In this document: positions 25,259 through 33,378 of the stretch, piece after piece | Numbering within the stretch: the stretch's first letter is position 1 | Layout: every line of letters starts with the position of its first letter | Assembly (NCBI GenBank): GCA_019635735.1 | Contig: JAHBYX010000007.1 | Location: 62,001 to 126,000, forward strand | Source: Mesorhizobium sp. | Lineage (GTDB): Bacteria > Pseudomonadota > Alphaproteobacteria > Rhizobiales > Rhizobiaceae | Reading direction: 5' to 3' | Length of the DNA stretch: 64,000 nt | Program-made: the position numbers and the translations under genes | Notes under the pieces: generated by a model | Told to the model about the DNA's origin: nothing | Seen by the model: only the letters and a program-made list of their open reading frames with translations | Database searches by the model: none

Positions 25259-26440
25259 ATGACCGCCGCCGATAGCGCCTGGACGCGGGTGCCGCTGATC
25301 GTCTCCTTCCCGGATACGGCGCGCTTCACCGAGACCTACGGCTTTGCAGGCAATTCGGGCCGCGTGAACCTCGAGGGGCAGCTGCTGCGCCCGGCGCAGT
25401 CGTCGTCGACGGTCTATGTCTTCATGCATCCGACCTCGACGCTGCACCTGCTGCCGATGCCGACGGCGCTTGCCGACCGCGGCCTGCACGTGCTCTGCGC
25501 CGCGAGCCGCTACCCGAAGAACGACAGCGCCCTGATCATGGAGAAGGTGGCGATCGATCTCGGCCGCTGGCTCGACCATGCGCGCAATGAACTCGGCTAT
25601 CGAAAGGTCGTGCTGGTCGGCTGGTCGGGCGGCGGCCCGCTGTCGCTGTTCTACCAGGCGCAGGCGGAGACCCCGACCATCACCCACACGCCGGCCGGCG
25701 ACGAGGTGAACCTGGTCGAGGCGGGGCTGAAGCCGGCCGACGGCGTGATCTTCATCGCAGCCCACCTGTCGCGGGCGGAGACGCTGACGGAATGGCTCGA
25801 CCCCTCGGTGATCGACGAGCTCGATCCCGACAGGCGCGATCCCTCGCTGGATATCTATGCGCCGGATTGTCCCGCCCAGCCGCCCTACACGCAGGAGTTC
25901 GTCACGCGGTTTCGAGCGGCACAGGTGGCGCGCAACCGCAAGATCACCGACTGGTGCCTCGAAATGCTGGAGCGGCTGCAGAGGCGGGGCGGGCCGGAGC
26001 AGGAGCGCGCCTTCGTCGTCCACCGCACCATGTGCGACGTGCGCTGGTTCGACACTTCGATCGATCCGAACGACCGCAAGCCGGGCTGGAGCTACATGGG
26101 CGATCCGCGCACCGTTAATGTCGGGCCGGTGGGGCTGGCGCGCTACACCACACTGCGCTCGTGGCTCAGCCAATGGAGCTACGATTTATCGAACGCCAAA
26201 GGGCCGATGAACGCGCGGCTGATCCGTCGCACGCCGGTGCTGCAGATTGAGAACAATGCCGACGAGGTGGTGCCCGCGACGCACAACCCGACGATCGCTG
26301 CCGCGCTCGCCACGCCGGACAAGGAATATCTGCGGATTCCGCACGCGACGCATTACTATCTCGGCCAGCCGGAGCAGCTGAAGCTGTGTCTGGACACACT
26401 GACCGACTGGAGCCGGCGGCACGGTCTGCTGGAGGCATGA
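25259..26440 (+). CDS. Alpha/beta hydrolase
   Basis: A 393-residue hydrolase. ATG 25259 is chosen (GAGAG upstream); an in-frame GTG at 25247 overlapping the DLH stop is an alternative. The nucleophile elbow is GWSGGGPLSLF (Ser about residue 124), with a likely acid in NNADEVVPATHN and a His in HATHYYLGQPE near the C terminus. Long inserts between the elbow and the acid make it larger than simple esterases. Possible role: hydrolysis of an ester or ring-cleavage product in the same pathway. Confidence 0.8.
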   Translation: MTAADSAWTRVPLIVSFPDTARFTETYGFAGNSGRVNLEGQLLRPAQSSSTVYVFMHPTSTLHLLPMPTALADRGLHVLCAASRYPKNDSALIMEKVAIDLGRWLDHARNELGYRKVVLVGWSGGGPLSLFYQAQAETPTITHTPAGDEVNLVEAGLKPADGVIFIAAHLSRAETLTEWLDPSVIDELDPDRRDPSLDIYAPDCPAQPPYTQEFVTRFRAAQVARNRKITDWCLEMLERLQRRGGPEQERAFVVHRTMCDVRWFDTSIDPNDRKPGWSYMGDPRTVNVGPVGLARYTTLRSWLSQWSYDLSNAKGPMNARLIRRTPVLQIENNADEVVPATHNPTIAAALATPDKEYLRIPHATHYYLGQPEQLKLCLDTLTDWSRRHGLLEA

Positions 26441-26492
26441 GACGTTTTTCTTGCGGCAGGACGCCGCGCGACTGCCAGAAGGAGGATACGCC

Positions 26493-27029
26493 ATGGTTCC
26501 CGCCCCCAAGATCAAGGGACTCTACCACTATTCGTTTCCGTGCCGCGACGGCGAGGAGACCCGCAGGTTCTACGAGGATCTGCTCGGCCTGCCGCTGGTC
26601 AACTGCATGACAGCCGATAAGGTCCCCAGTACCGGCGAGGAAAAGCCCTACGCGCATTTCTTCTTCGAGATGGCCGACGGCTCCTACATGGCCTTCTTCG
26701 ATCTCGGCGAAAACGAGATGCCGCTGCCTTCGCCGAATACGCCCGCATGGGTGATGCATTTCGCCATGGAAGTGGAATCGGTCGAGAAGGTAATGCAGAT
26801 GAAGGAACGGCTTCAGGCCGCCGGTGTGAAGACGACGGATGTCGTCGACCACGACTTCATCAACTCGATCTACTTCTTCGACCCGAATGGCCTGCGCCTT
26901 GAGATCACTGCGCGTACCGAAGAGCCGGGCTATCTTCAGAAGGCCGCCGACGAGGCTCACGCGGCGATGAAGGCGTGGACGGAAAAGAAGGCGAAGATAA
27001 TTGCGGCCAAGGCAGGCCGAACCGCCTGA
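26493..27029 (+). CDS. VOC-superfamily protein (glyoxalase/extradiol dioxygenase-like)
   Basis: A 178-residue protein with ATG 26493 after AAGGAGG. It has one glyoxalase/bleomycin-resistance fold: HYSFPCRDGEETRRFYEDLL at the N terminus, EMADGSYMAFFDLG, HFAMEVESVEKV and FDPNGLRLEITAR. His about 12, His about 90 and the Glu of LRLEIT are plausible metal ligands. A Lys/Ala-rich tail follows. Extradiol dioxygenases usually have two modules, so this single-module protein could be a small dioxygenase, isomerase or lyase. Confidence 0.75.
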   Translation: MVPAPKIKGLYHYSFPCRDGEETRRFYEDLLGLPLVNCMTADKVPSTGEEKPYAHFFFEMADGSYMAFFDLGENEMPLPSPNTPAWVMHFAMEVESVEKVMQMKERLQAAGVKTTDVVDHDFINSIYFFDPNGLRLEITARTEEPGYLQKAADEAHAAMKAWTEKKAKIIAAKAGRTA

Positions 27030-27052
27030 TGCAACGTCACGAGGAGGGGCGC

Positions 27053-27778
27053 ATGAGGCTTGACGGCAAGGTCGCGATCGTCACCGGAGCGAGCTCCGGC
27101 ATCGGCCGGGAAATCGCCAAGGCCTATGCGGCTGCGGGTGCGAAGACGGTGGCGGCGGCGCGGACCGCGGCGAAGCTGGATGAGCTTGCGGGCGAGATAA
27201 CCCGGGCCGGCGGCGCGGCGCTCGCGGTTGCCTGCGACGTGACCGACGAAGGGCAGGTCGAGGGGCTGTTTTCCCGCTGCCGCGAGGCCTATGGCGACCC
27301 GGAGATCTTGGTCAACAATGCCGGGATCGCCGACCACACGCCGACAGTCGACATGACATTGGCGCGGTGGGACGAGATCCTGCGGATCAACCTCACGTCG
27401 GTCTTCCTGTGCAGCCGAGCGGCACTACGGAGCATGATTCCACGGAAGGCCGGGCGGATCATCAATATCGGCAGCATCTCGGCCAAGGTTCCGCGCCAGC
27501 ACACCGCCGGCTATACCGCCAGCAAGTTCGCGCTCGAAGGGTTGACCCGCTCGCTCGCGCTGGACGGGCGCGAGCACGGCATCGCGGTGTCGATGCTGCA
27601 TCCGGGCTCGACCCAGAGCATGCTGGTGCCCGGCATCACCGACCGCCCGCGGCCGAACTCGATGAACCCGGCGGACGTCGCCCGCGTGGCGCTGGTCATG
27701 GCGGCGCTGCCGGACGACGTGAACCTGTTCGAGTCGACGATGCTGCCGGTCAGAATGCCGTTCCTGGGGCGCGGCTGA
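27053..27778 (+). CDS. Short-chain dehydrogenase/reductase
   Basis: A 241-residue classical SDR; ATG 27053 has GAGGAGGGG upstream. The NAD(P) motif TGASSGIG (residues 11-18), NNAG and the catalytic Ser plus Y-x3-K (YTASK) are all present. Last gene of the monooxygenase operon; it would oxidise or reduce a hydroxy intermediate of the pathway. Substrate not identifiable. Confidence 0.9.
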   Translation: MRLDGKVAIVTGASSGIGREIAKAYAAAGAKTVAAARTAAKLDELAGEITRAGGAALAVACDVTDEGQVEGLFSRCREAYGDPEILVNNAGIADHTPTVDMTLARWDEILRINLTSVFLCSRAALRSMIPRKAGRIINIGSISAKVPRQHTAGYTASKFALEGLTRSLALDGREHGIAVSMLHPGSTQSMLVPGITDRPRPNSMNPADVARVALVMAALPDDVNLFESTMLPVRMPFLGRG

Positions 27779-27812
27779 GCGGGAGCACTCGGCCGACAGC
27801 CGGCATGTCAGG

Positions 27813-27841
27813 TTGACGGATATATGGCTACCTGATATCCA
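27813..27841 (+). promoter_or_regulatory. Promoter with GATATATGG-CTA-CCTGATATC operator ahead of HCHL1
   Basis: TTGACG (27813-27818) and a weak -10 (TATCCA, 27836-27841) at 17-bp spacing flank a 21-bp palindrome at 27819-27839 (arms 7 of 9). The right arm CCTGATATC is an extended consensus arm. It controls the 27867-33188 acyl-CoA operon. Confidence 0.7.
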
Positions 27842-27866
27842 ACCGCGACAGTCACGGAGTGATCCC

Positions 27867-28730
27867 ATGCAGACCGCCGAAACCGCGTCCGGTGCACCGA
27901 AACAGAACGGGGCATGGGGCGACAACGTCACCGTCGAGTTCGAGGACGGTATCGCCTGGGTGACGCTCAACCGTCCAGCCCGGCGCAACGCGATCAATCC
28001 CGGCATCGTCTGGGAAATGAACGCGATCATGGACGCGCTGGAAGCGGACGATCGCTGCAAAGTGATGGTGGTGACCGGCGCGGGCGATTCCTTCTCGTCC
28101 GGCATGGACCTGAAGGAGTATTTCCGCGCCACCGACAAGGTGCCACCGATCGAACGCGAGCGGCTGTTCCGCGCCAACGCGGCCTGGCAGTGGCGGCGGA
28201 TGATGCAGTATCCGAAGCCGACCATCTCGATGGTCAACGGCTGGTGCTTCGGCGGCGCGTTCCAGTTCCTCATCGGCTCCGATCTGGCCATCGCCTCCGA
28301 GGATGCCGTGTTCGGCCTGTCGGAGATCAACTGGGGCATTATCCCGGCCGGTATCGTCACCAAGGCCGTGGTCGAGGTGATGAGCTTCCGCGATGCTATG
28401 TACTACATCATGACCGGCGAGACCTTCACCGGCCGCGAGGCGGCCGAGATGAAGCTCGTCAACAAGGCGGTCCCGGCGGCCGAGCTCAAGGACAAGACGC
28501 GCGAGCTCGCCCGGACGCTGATGAGCAAGAACCCCTACGTGCTGCGCCAGGCGAAGACGGCCGCCCGTTTCGTCAAGGACCTGACCTGGGACCAGGCCGG
28601 CGACTACCTGATGGCGAAGTCGGACCAGACCGAGTTCCGCGACCCCGAGAACGGCCGCAACACGGGCATGAAGCAGTTCCTCGACGACAAGTCGTTCAAG
28701 CCGGGTCTTGAAGCCTATGACCGTGGCTGA
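27867..28730 (+). CDS. Hydroxycinnamoyl-CoA hydratase-lyase-like crotonase, paralogue 1 (FerB/Ech type)
   Basis: A 287-residue crotonase with the signature of p-hydroxycinnamoyl-CoA hydratase-lyase: MVNGWCFGGAF, FGLSEINWG and a C-terminal GMKQFLDDKSFKPG. The catalytic Glu is E153 (Glu143 of the Pseudomonas fluorescens enzyme as I recall it), and the Tyr75 equivalent is Y85. Ser123 is replaced by Q133 and the phenol-contacting Tyr239 by M249 (DYLMAK against DYLYAK). The family hydrates feruloyl- or coumaroyl-CoA and cleaves it to an aryl aldehyde and acetyl-CoA; the pocket changes suggest a different aromatic or side-chain substrate. It precedes an acyl-CoA synthetase, an aldehyde dehydrogenase and a second paralogue. 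Confidence 0.9.
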   Translation: MQTAETASGAPKQNGAWGDNVTVEFEDGIAWVTLNRPARRNAINPGIVWEMNAIMDALEADDRCKVMVVTGAGDSFSSGMDLKEYFRATDKVPPIERERLFRANAAWQWRRMMQYPKPTISMVNGWCFGGAFQFLIGSDLAIASEDAVFGLSEINWGIIPAGIVTKAVVEVMSFRDAMYYIMTGETFTGREAAEMKLVNKAVPAAELKDKTRELARTLMSKNPYVLRQAKTAARFVKDLTWDQAGDYLMAKSDQTEFRDPENGRNTGMKQFLDDKSFKPGLEAYDRG

Positions 28731-30852
28731 TGCCGCGCCGAGGGCTGCCTCCTCAGAGATGACCGTCGATCTCGACCGGCTGCTAAAGCCGCGCTCGATC
28801 GCGATCGTCGGCGCCCAGCCGGAGCCGACCTCGATCGGCGGCGGCGTGCTCGCCAATCTGGAGGCGTTCGGCTATTCCGGCCGGATCCACCTCGTCAGCC
28901 GCTCGCGCGACGAGATCCGCGGCCGGCCCTGCGTCAAGGCGATCGCCGACCTGCAGAAAGGCATCGACGTCGCCGTGCTCATCGTGCCGCAGGCGGCGAT
29001 CCTCGACTCCGTGCGTGCCTGCGCGGAGCGCGGCATGGGGGGCGTGGTCGTGTTCGCGTCCGGGTTCGCCGAGGCGGGGGACGAGGGCCGCCAGCAGCAG
29101 GACGAACTCGCGCGGCTTTGCCGCGACAGCGGCATCGCGCTGCTCGGCCCCAACTGCATGGGCTACACGAACTATCCCGACGGTATCCCGCTGACCTTCG
29201 AGCCCGTGGACGTCCGCCCGCTCGCGGCCGGCGGCCGGCGGGTCGCCGTGGTTGCCCAGAGCGGCGCCACGGCCGCCAACATCCGCTTCGCCATGCACGC
29301 GCGGGGCATCGACGTGTCCTACGTGATCGCCACCGGCAACGAGGCGACCCTGGGCGCGGAGCACTTCATCGACGTGCTGATCGGCGATCCGCAGAACGCC
29401 GCGATCGGCGTCTATGTGGAGCAGATCCGCAATCCGGGCCTTTTCCTCGCCGCGGCCCGGGGCGCGCGCGCCAAGGGGATACCGATCGTCCTGCTGCATC
29501 CCGGATCAAGCGCCCGCGGGCGCGCCGCAGCCCAGTCGCATACCGGCGCGCTGGCGGGCGATCACGAGGTGATGCAGACCATCCTGCGCAACGAGGCGAT
29601 CGCGCTGGTCGAGACGACCGACGAACTGTTCGACGTGCTCGCGATCCTGTCGCGTTTCCCGACGCCGAAGCCGGGCAAGGCGGGCGTGGTGACCAATTCC
29701 GGCGCCATTCGGGGCCTCTGCTTCGACTTCTGCGAACGCATCGGACTCGAACTCGCGACGCTGTCGCCCGAGATCGAGGCGGAGATGCAGACGCTGGTGC
29801 CCCCCTACGTGCATGTCGACAACCCGTTCGACATCGGCACGGTCGGCTTCGCCAACCCCGCCATCTACGGCACCTCGGCGGCGGTGCTGCTGAAGCAGCC
29901 GGACGTCGGCATGGCGCTTCTCTCCTATGCCGGCGGCTCGCCGAAGATGCAGATCGCCAAGTCCGACGCGATCATCCCGGTCTACGCCTCGGCGACGAAG
30001 CCGGTCATCCTGAACATCGTGGGCGACGACTATCCGCTGGACGACAAGTTCATGGCCGACGTGCGCGCGAGCGGTATCCCGTTCTTCCGCTCACCGGAGC
30101 GGGCACTGCGCGCGATGGCGGCGGTCGCGGCCTATGCCGACGCGCTGGCCGCGGCCAGTGACGCCGCGCCGGCCGAGGGCGTGTCCGCGACAGTGCCGGG
30201 CACCGGCGTCATCGCGGAACATGCCGGCAAGCGCGTGCTGGCCGATCTCGGCATCGCCGTGCCGCGCGGCGAGATGGCGACGCGCGTCGAGGAGGCCGTC
30301 GCCGCCGCCGCCCGCATCGGCTATCCGGTCGTCGTCAAGGCGCAGGCGGCCGCGCTCGCGCACAAGAGCGACGTCGGCGGCGTCATCGTCAACATCGCCG
30401 ACGAGGCAGCCCTGCGCGCCGCCTGGGACCGGCTGCACGCCAGCGTCGCCGCGGCGAAGCCCGGGCTCGCACTCGACGGCGTGCTGGTCGAGGAGATGGC
30501 CAAGCCCGGCCTCGAGATGGTGGTCGGCGCCCGCCGCGACGCGCAGTGGGGGCCGGTCGTGCTGGTCGGCCTCGGCGGCGTCTGGATCGAGGCGCTGAAG
30601 GATGCGCGGCTGCTGCCGGCGGGCACCACCCGCGCGCGCGTCATCGCCGAGCTCGGCAGGCTCAAGGCGGCGTCGCTGCTGGGGCCGTTCCGGGGGCAGC
30701 CGGCGCGCGACGCCGGCGCGATCGCCGACGTCGTCGTCACGCTCGGCCGGCTGATGCTGTCGGACCCGTCGATCGCGGAGGTCGACATCAATCCGCTGAT
30801 GGTCGGCGCCGAGGGCGCTGTGGCGCTCGACGCGCTGTTCGTGAAGGACTGA
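28717..30852 (+). CDS. ADP-forming acyl-CoA synthetase (FerA-like)
   Basis: A 711-residue single-chain NDP-forming acyl-CoA synthetase. The start is uncertain: ATG 28717 overlaps paralogue 1 by 14 bp; ATG 28759 is an alternative. Order: CoA-binding Rossmann domain (RSIAIVGAQPEPTSIGGGVL), succinyl-CoA-ligase-like domains with the phospho-His segment SHTGALAG, and a C-terminal ATP-grasp domain (GYPVVVKAQAAALAHKSDVGG, broken by intervening residues in part, and EVDINPLMV). The feruloyl-CoA synthetase FerA of Sphingobium SYK-6 belongs to this family and is paired with a HCHL (FerB), as here. It probably activates an aromatic alkenoic acid to its CoA thioester for the adjacent hydratase-lyases. 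Confidence 0.9.
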   Translation: MTVADAAPRAASSEMTVDLDRLLKPRSIAIVGAQPEPTSIGGGVLANLEAFGYSGRIHLVSRSRDEIRGRPCVKAIADLQKGIDVAVLIVPQAAILDSVRACAERGMGGVVVFASGFAEAGDEGRQQQDELARLCRDSGIALLGPNCMGYTNYPDGIPLTFEPVDVRPLAAGGRRVAVVAQSGATAANIRFAMHARGIDVSYVIATGNEATLGAEHFIDVLIGDPQNAAIGVYVEQIRNPGLFLAAARGARAKGIPIVLLHPGSSARGRAAAQSHTGALAGDHEVMQTILRNEAIALVETTDELFDVLAILSRFPTPKPGKAGVVTNSGAIRGLCFDFCERIGLELATLSPEIEAEMQTLVPPYVHVDNPFDIGTVGFANPAIYGTSAAVLLKQPDVGMALLSYAGGSPKMQIAKSDAIIPVYASATKPVILNIVGDDYPLDDKFMADVRASGIPFFRSPERALRAMAAVAAYADALAAASDAAPAEGVSATVPGTGVIAEHAGKRVLADLGIAVPRGEMATRVEEAVAAAARIGYPVVVKAQAAALAHKSDVGGVIVNIADEAALRAAWDRLHASVAAAKPGLALDGVLVEEMAKPGLEMVVGARRDAQWGPVVLVGLGGVWIEALKDARLLPAGTTRARVIAELGRLKAASLLGPFRGQPARDAGAIADVVVTLGRLMLSDPSIAEVDINPLMVGAEGAVALDALFVKD

Positions 30853-30882
30853 CGCGGCGATCCTCGCCGCAGGGGAGGAACC

Positions 30883-32328
30883 ATGACCCAGGATGCGCGC
30901 TACGGAGCGCTTCAGCTCTTCGTCGACGGGCACTGGCTCGACGCCGGCGACCGCGTCACCGAGGACGTGGTCAATCCGGCGACCGGTGAGGCCATCGCCG
31001 CCCTGCCGCATGCCAGCCGCGCCGACATCGACGCGGCGGCCGAGGCGGCCGGCCGGGCGTTCAGGCTGTGGAAGGCGCTGCCGGCCTACGACCGCGCGAA
31101 AATCATCCGCAAGGCGGCCGACCTGCTGCGCGAGCGGGTGGAGCACATCGCCACGCGGGTGGTGCTGGAACAGGGCAAGCCGATGCTGGAGGCGCGGCAG
31201 GAGGTGCTCGCCGCCGCCGACATCTTCGACTGGACGGCCGACGAGGGCCGGCGCACCTATGGCCGCATCGTGCCGTCGCGCGTGCCCGGCGCCCGCTGGC
31301 TGGTGACCAAGGAGCCGGTCGGCCCGGTCGCTGCGTTCACGCCCTGGAACATCCCGATCGTCATCCCGGCGCGGAAAATCTCGGCGGCGCTGGCGGTGGG
31401 CTGCACGATGGTGATCAAGCCCTCCGAAGAGACGCCCGCCTCGGTGCTCGAGTTGGCGCGGGCGCTCGACGATGCCGGCCTGCCGAAGGGCGTGCTCAAT
31501 GTCGTCTACGGGGTTCCGTCAAAAGTATCGGAACAGCTGATCGCGCATCCGGCGATCCGCAAGATCACCTTCACCGGCTCGACCGTTGTCGGCCAGCACC
31601 TGGCGAAGCTGGCGGCCGAGGCCGGCGTCAAGCGCGCGACGATGGAACTCGGCGGCCATGCGCCGGTGCTGGTGTTCGAGGATGCCGATCTCGACCATGC
31701 GGTGCGCTCGATGGTCGCCGCGAAGTATCGGAATGCCGGCCAGGTCTGCGTCTCGCCGACGCGCTTCTACGTGCACGAGAGCCTGCACGACCGTTTCGTC
31801 GACCGCTTCGCCAATGCGGCGAAGGCGATCGTCGTCGGCGACGGTCTCGACTCCGCCACCGGCATGGGCCCGCTCGCCAATCCGCGCCGCATCGCGGCGA
31901 TGGAGCGGCTGGTGGCGGATGCGGTCGGGCACGGCGCGACACTCGCTGCCGGCGGCGAACGTGGCGCCAACCGCGGCTATTACTTCCAGCCGACGGTGCT
32001 CGCCAATGTGCCGGTCGAAGCGCAGGCGATGAACGAGGAGCCGTTCGGGCCGATGGCGATTACAGCGCCGTTCTCCTCCTTCGACGAGGTGATCGAACAG
32101 GCGAACCGGCTGCCCTTCGGCCTCGCCTCCTACGCCTTCACCACTTCGTCGAAGACGGCCGCGATGGTTGCGGACGCGCTGGAGGCCGGCATGGTCGGCG
32201 TCAACAACAATTTCATCAACATGCCCGAGACGCCGTTCGGCGGCGTAAAGCAGAGCGGCTACGGCAGCGAAGGCGGCACCGAGGGCATGGACGCCTACCT
32301 CACCACCAAGTTCGTCAGCCAGACGTGA
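30883..32328 (+). CDS. Aldehyde dehydrogenase (vanillin/benzaldehyde DH-like)
   Basis: A 481-residue aldehyde dehydrogenase with ATG 30883 after GGGGAGG. Catalytic residues are E255 (MELGGHAP) and C289 (AGQVCVSP); FTGSTVVGQHLAK and PETPFGGVKQSGYGSEGG are typical of the SSADH-like branch. Placed between the acyl-CoA synthetase and the second hydratase-lyase, it is positioned to oxidise the aryl aldehyde produced by side-chain cleavage. Sequence and active-site context are close to the dehydrogenase at 9942. Confidence 0.93.
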   Translation: MTQDARYGALQLFVDGHWLDAGDRVTEDVVNPATGEAIAALPHASRADIDAAAEAAGRAFRLWKALPAYDRAKIIRKAADLLRERVEHIATRVVLEQGKPMLEARQEVLAAADIFDWTADEGRRTYGRIVPSRVPGARWLVTKEPVGPVAAFTPWNIPIVIPARKISAALAVGCTMVIKPSEETPASVLELARALDDAGLPKGVLNVVYGVPSKVSEQLIAHPAIRKITFTGSTVVGQHLAKLAAEAGVKRATMELGGHAPVLVFEDADLDHAVRSMVAAKYRNAGQVCVSPTRFYVHESLHDRFVDRFANAAKAIVVGDGLDSATGMGPLANPRRIAAMERLVADAVGHGATLAAGGERGANRGYYFQPTVLANVPVEAQAMNEEPFGPMAITAPFSSFDEVIEQANRLPFGLASYAFTTSSKTAAMVADALEAGMVGVNNNFINMPETPFGGVKQSGYGSEGGTEGMDAYLTTKFVSQT

Positions 32329-32336
32329 GTATCGCG

Positions 32337-33188
32337 ATGACAGAAACAGAGAAGGCTCGCCCGGAACCGTGGGGCAAGGACGTGCTCGTCGAGTTCGAGG
32401 AGGGCATCGCCTGGGTGAAGCTCAACCGCCCGGAGAAGCGCAACGCGATGAGCGTCGGTCTGGCGGAGGAGATGAACAGGGTGCTCGACGCGCTCGAGAT
32501 CGACGACCGCTGCGGCGTCATCGTGCTGACCGGCATGGGCGAAGCGTTTTCCGCCGGCATGGACCTGAAGGACTTCTTCCGCGCCACCGACGGCGTCAGC
32601 GACATCGAGCGCATGCGCGCCTACCGCTCCACCCGCGCCTGGCAGTGGCGCACGCTGATGCACTATTCCAAGCCCACCATCGCCATGGTCAACGGCTGGT
32701 GCTTCGGCGGCGCGTTCACGCCGCTGATCTGCTGCGACCTGGCGATCGCGTCGGACGAGGCAGTGTTCGGCCTGTCGGAGATCAACTGGGGCGTCATCCC
32801 CGGCGGCGTCGTTTCCAAGGCGATCTCGACGCTGATGAACGACCGCAAGGCGCTCTACTACGTGATGACCGGCGAGCAGTTCGGCGGCAAGGTGGCTGAG
32901 CAGCTCGGCCTGGTCAACGAATCGGTGCCGGCCGACCGGCTGCGCGCGCGCACGGTCGAGCTGTGCAAGGTGCTGCTGGCGAAGAACCCGACGGTGCTGC
33001 GCCAGGCTCGGATGGCTTATAAATACGTGCGCGAGATGACCTGGGAGGAATCGGCGGAATACCTGACCGCCAAGGCCGACCAGACGACTTTCGTCGACCC
33101 CGAGCGCGGCCGTGCCAAGGGCCTGTCGCAGTTCCTCGACGAGAAAACTTTCCAGCCCGGCCACGGCAACTACAAGCGCGACGGCTGA
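32337..33188 (+). CDS. Hydroxycinnamoyl-CoA hydratase-lyase-like crotonase, paralogue 2
   Basis: A 283-residue paralogue of the gene at 27867. ATG 32337 is preferred; GTG 32325, overlapping the previous stop, is possible. It keeps MVNGWCFGGAFTPL, FGLSEINWG (catalytic E148) and SQFLDEKTFQPG. At the three substrate-facing positions of the Pseudomonas enzyme it has F80 for Tyr75, T128 for Ser123 and T244 for Tyr239, so both phenol-contacting tyrosines are absent. This argues for a non-para-hydroxylated or otherwise different CoA substrate and for specialisation relative to paralogue 1. Last gene of the operon, followed by a strong terminator. Confidence 0.9.
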   Translation: MTETEKARPEPWGKDVLVEFEEGIAWVKLNRPEKRNAMSVGLAEEMNRVLDALEIDDRCGVIVLTGMGEAFSAGMDLKDFFRATDGVSDIERMRAYRSTRAWQWRTLMHYSKPTIAMVNGWCFGGAFTPLICCDLAIASDEAVFGLSEINWGVIPGGVVSKAISTLMNDRKALYYVMTGEQFGGKVAEQLGLVNESVPADRLRARTVELCKVLLAKNPTVLRQARMAYKYVREMTWEESAEYLTAKADQTTFVDPERGRAKGLSQFLDEKTFQPGHGNYKRDG

Positions 33189-33250
33189 ACACTCAAGCTT
33201 CAAACGCCAAAGCCATGCGTCCGCCCGCGTAGGGAACCGGACGCGCGAGA

Positions 33251-33311
33251 GCTTGCGAGGCCCGCCTTGGTCGCACGCGGCAAGGTGGCCCGGTTCCGCA
33301 AGCATTTTTTT
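33251..33311 (+). terminator. Intrinsic terminator with seven-T run
   Basis: GCTTGCG (33251-33257) pairs with CGCAAGC (33297-33303), with an inner imperfect stem GGCC-cg-CCTTG / CAAGG-t-GGCC, and ATTTTTTT follows at 33304-33311. It closes the hydratase-lyase operon. This is the clearest rho-independent terminator in the window. Confidence 0.85.
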
Positions 33312-33355
33312 GGTGATGCGGGTCGCCGAATAGCGGCGTGGGCCTTGCCCAGCGT

Positions 33356-33375
33356 TACATCATACGTATGATGTA
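33356..33375 (+). promoter_or_regulatory. 20-bp perfect palindrome, putative GntR operator
   Basis: TACATCATACGTATGATGTA is a perfect palindrome with its centre between 33365 and 33366. It ends 3 bp before the regulator's ATG. FCD-type GntR proteins bind palindromes of this length, so autoregulation of the gene and the downstream TRAP operon is likely. Confidence 0.75.
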
Positions 33376-33378
33376 TCG

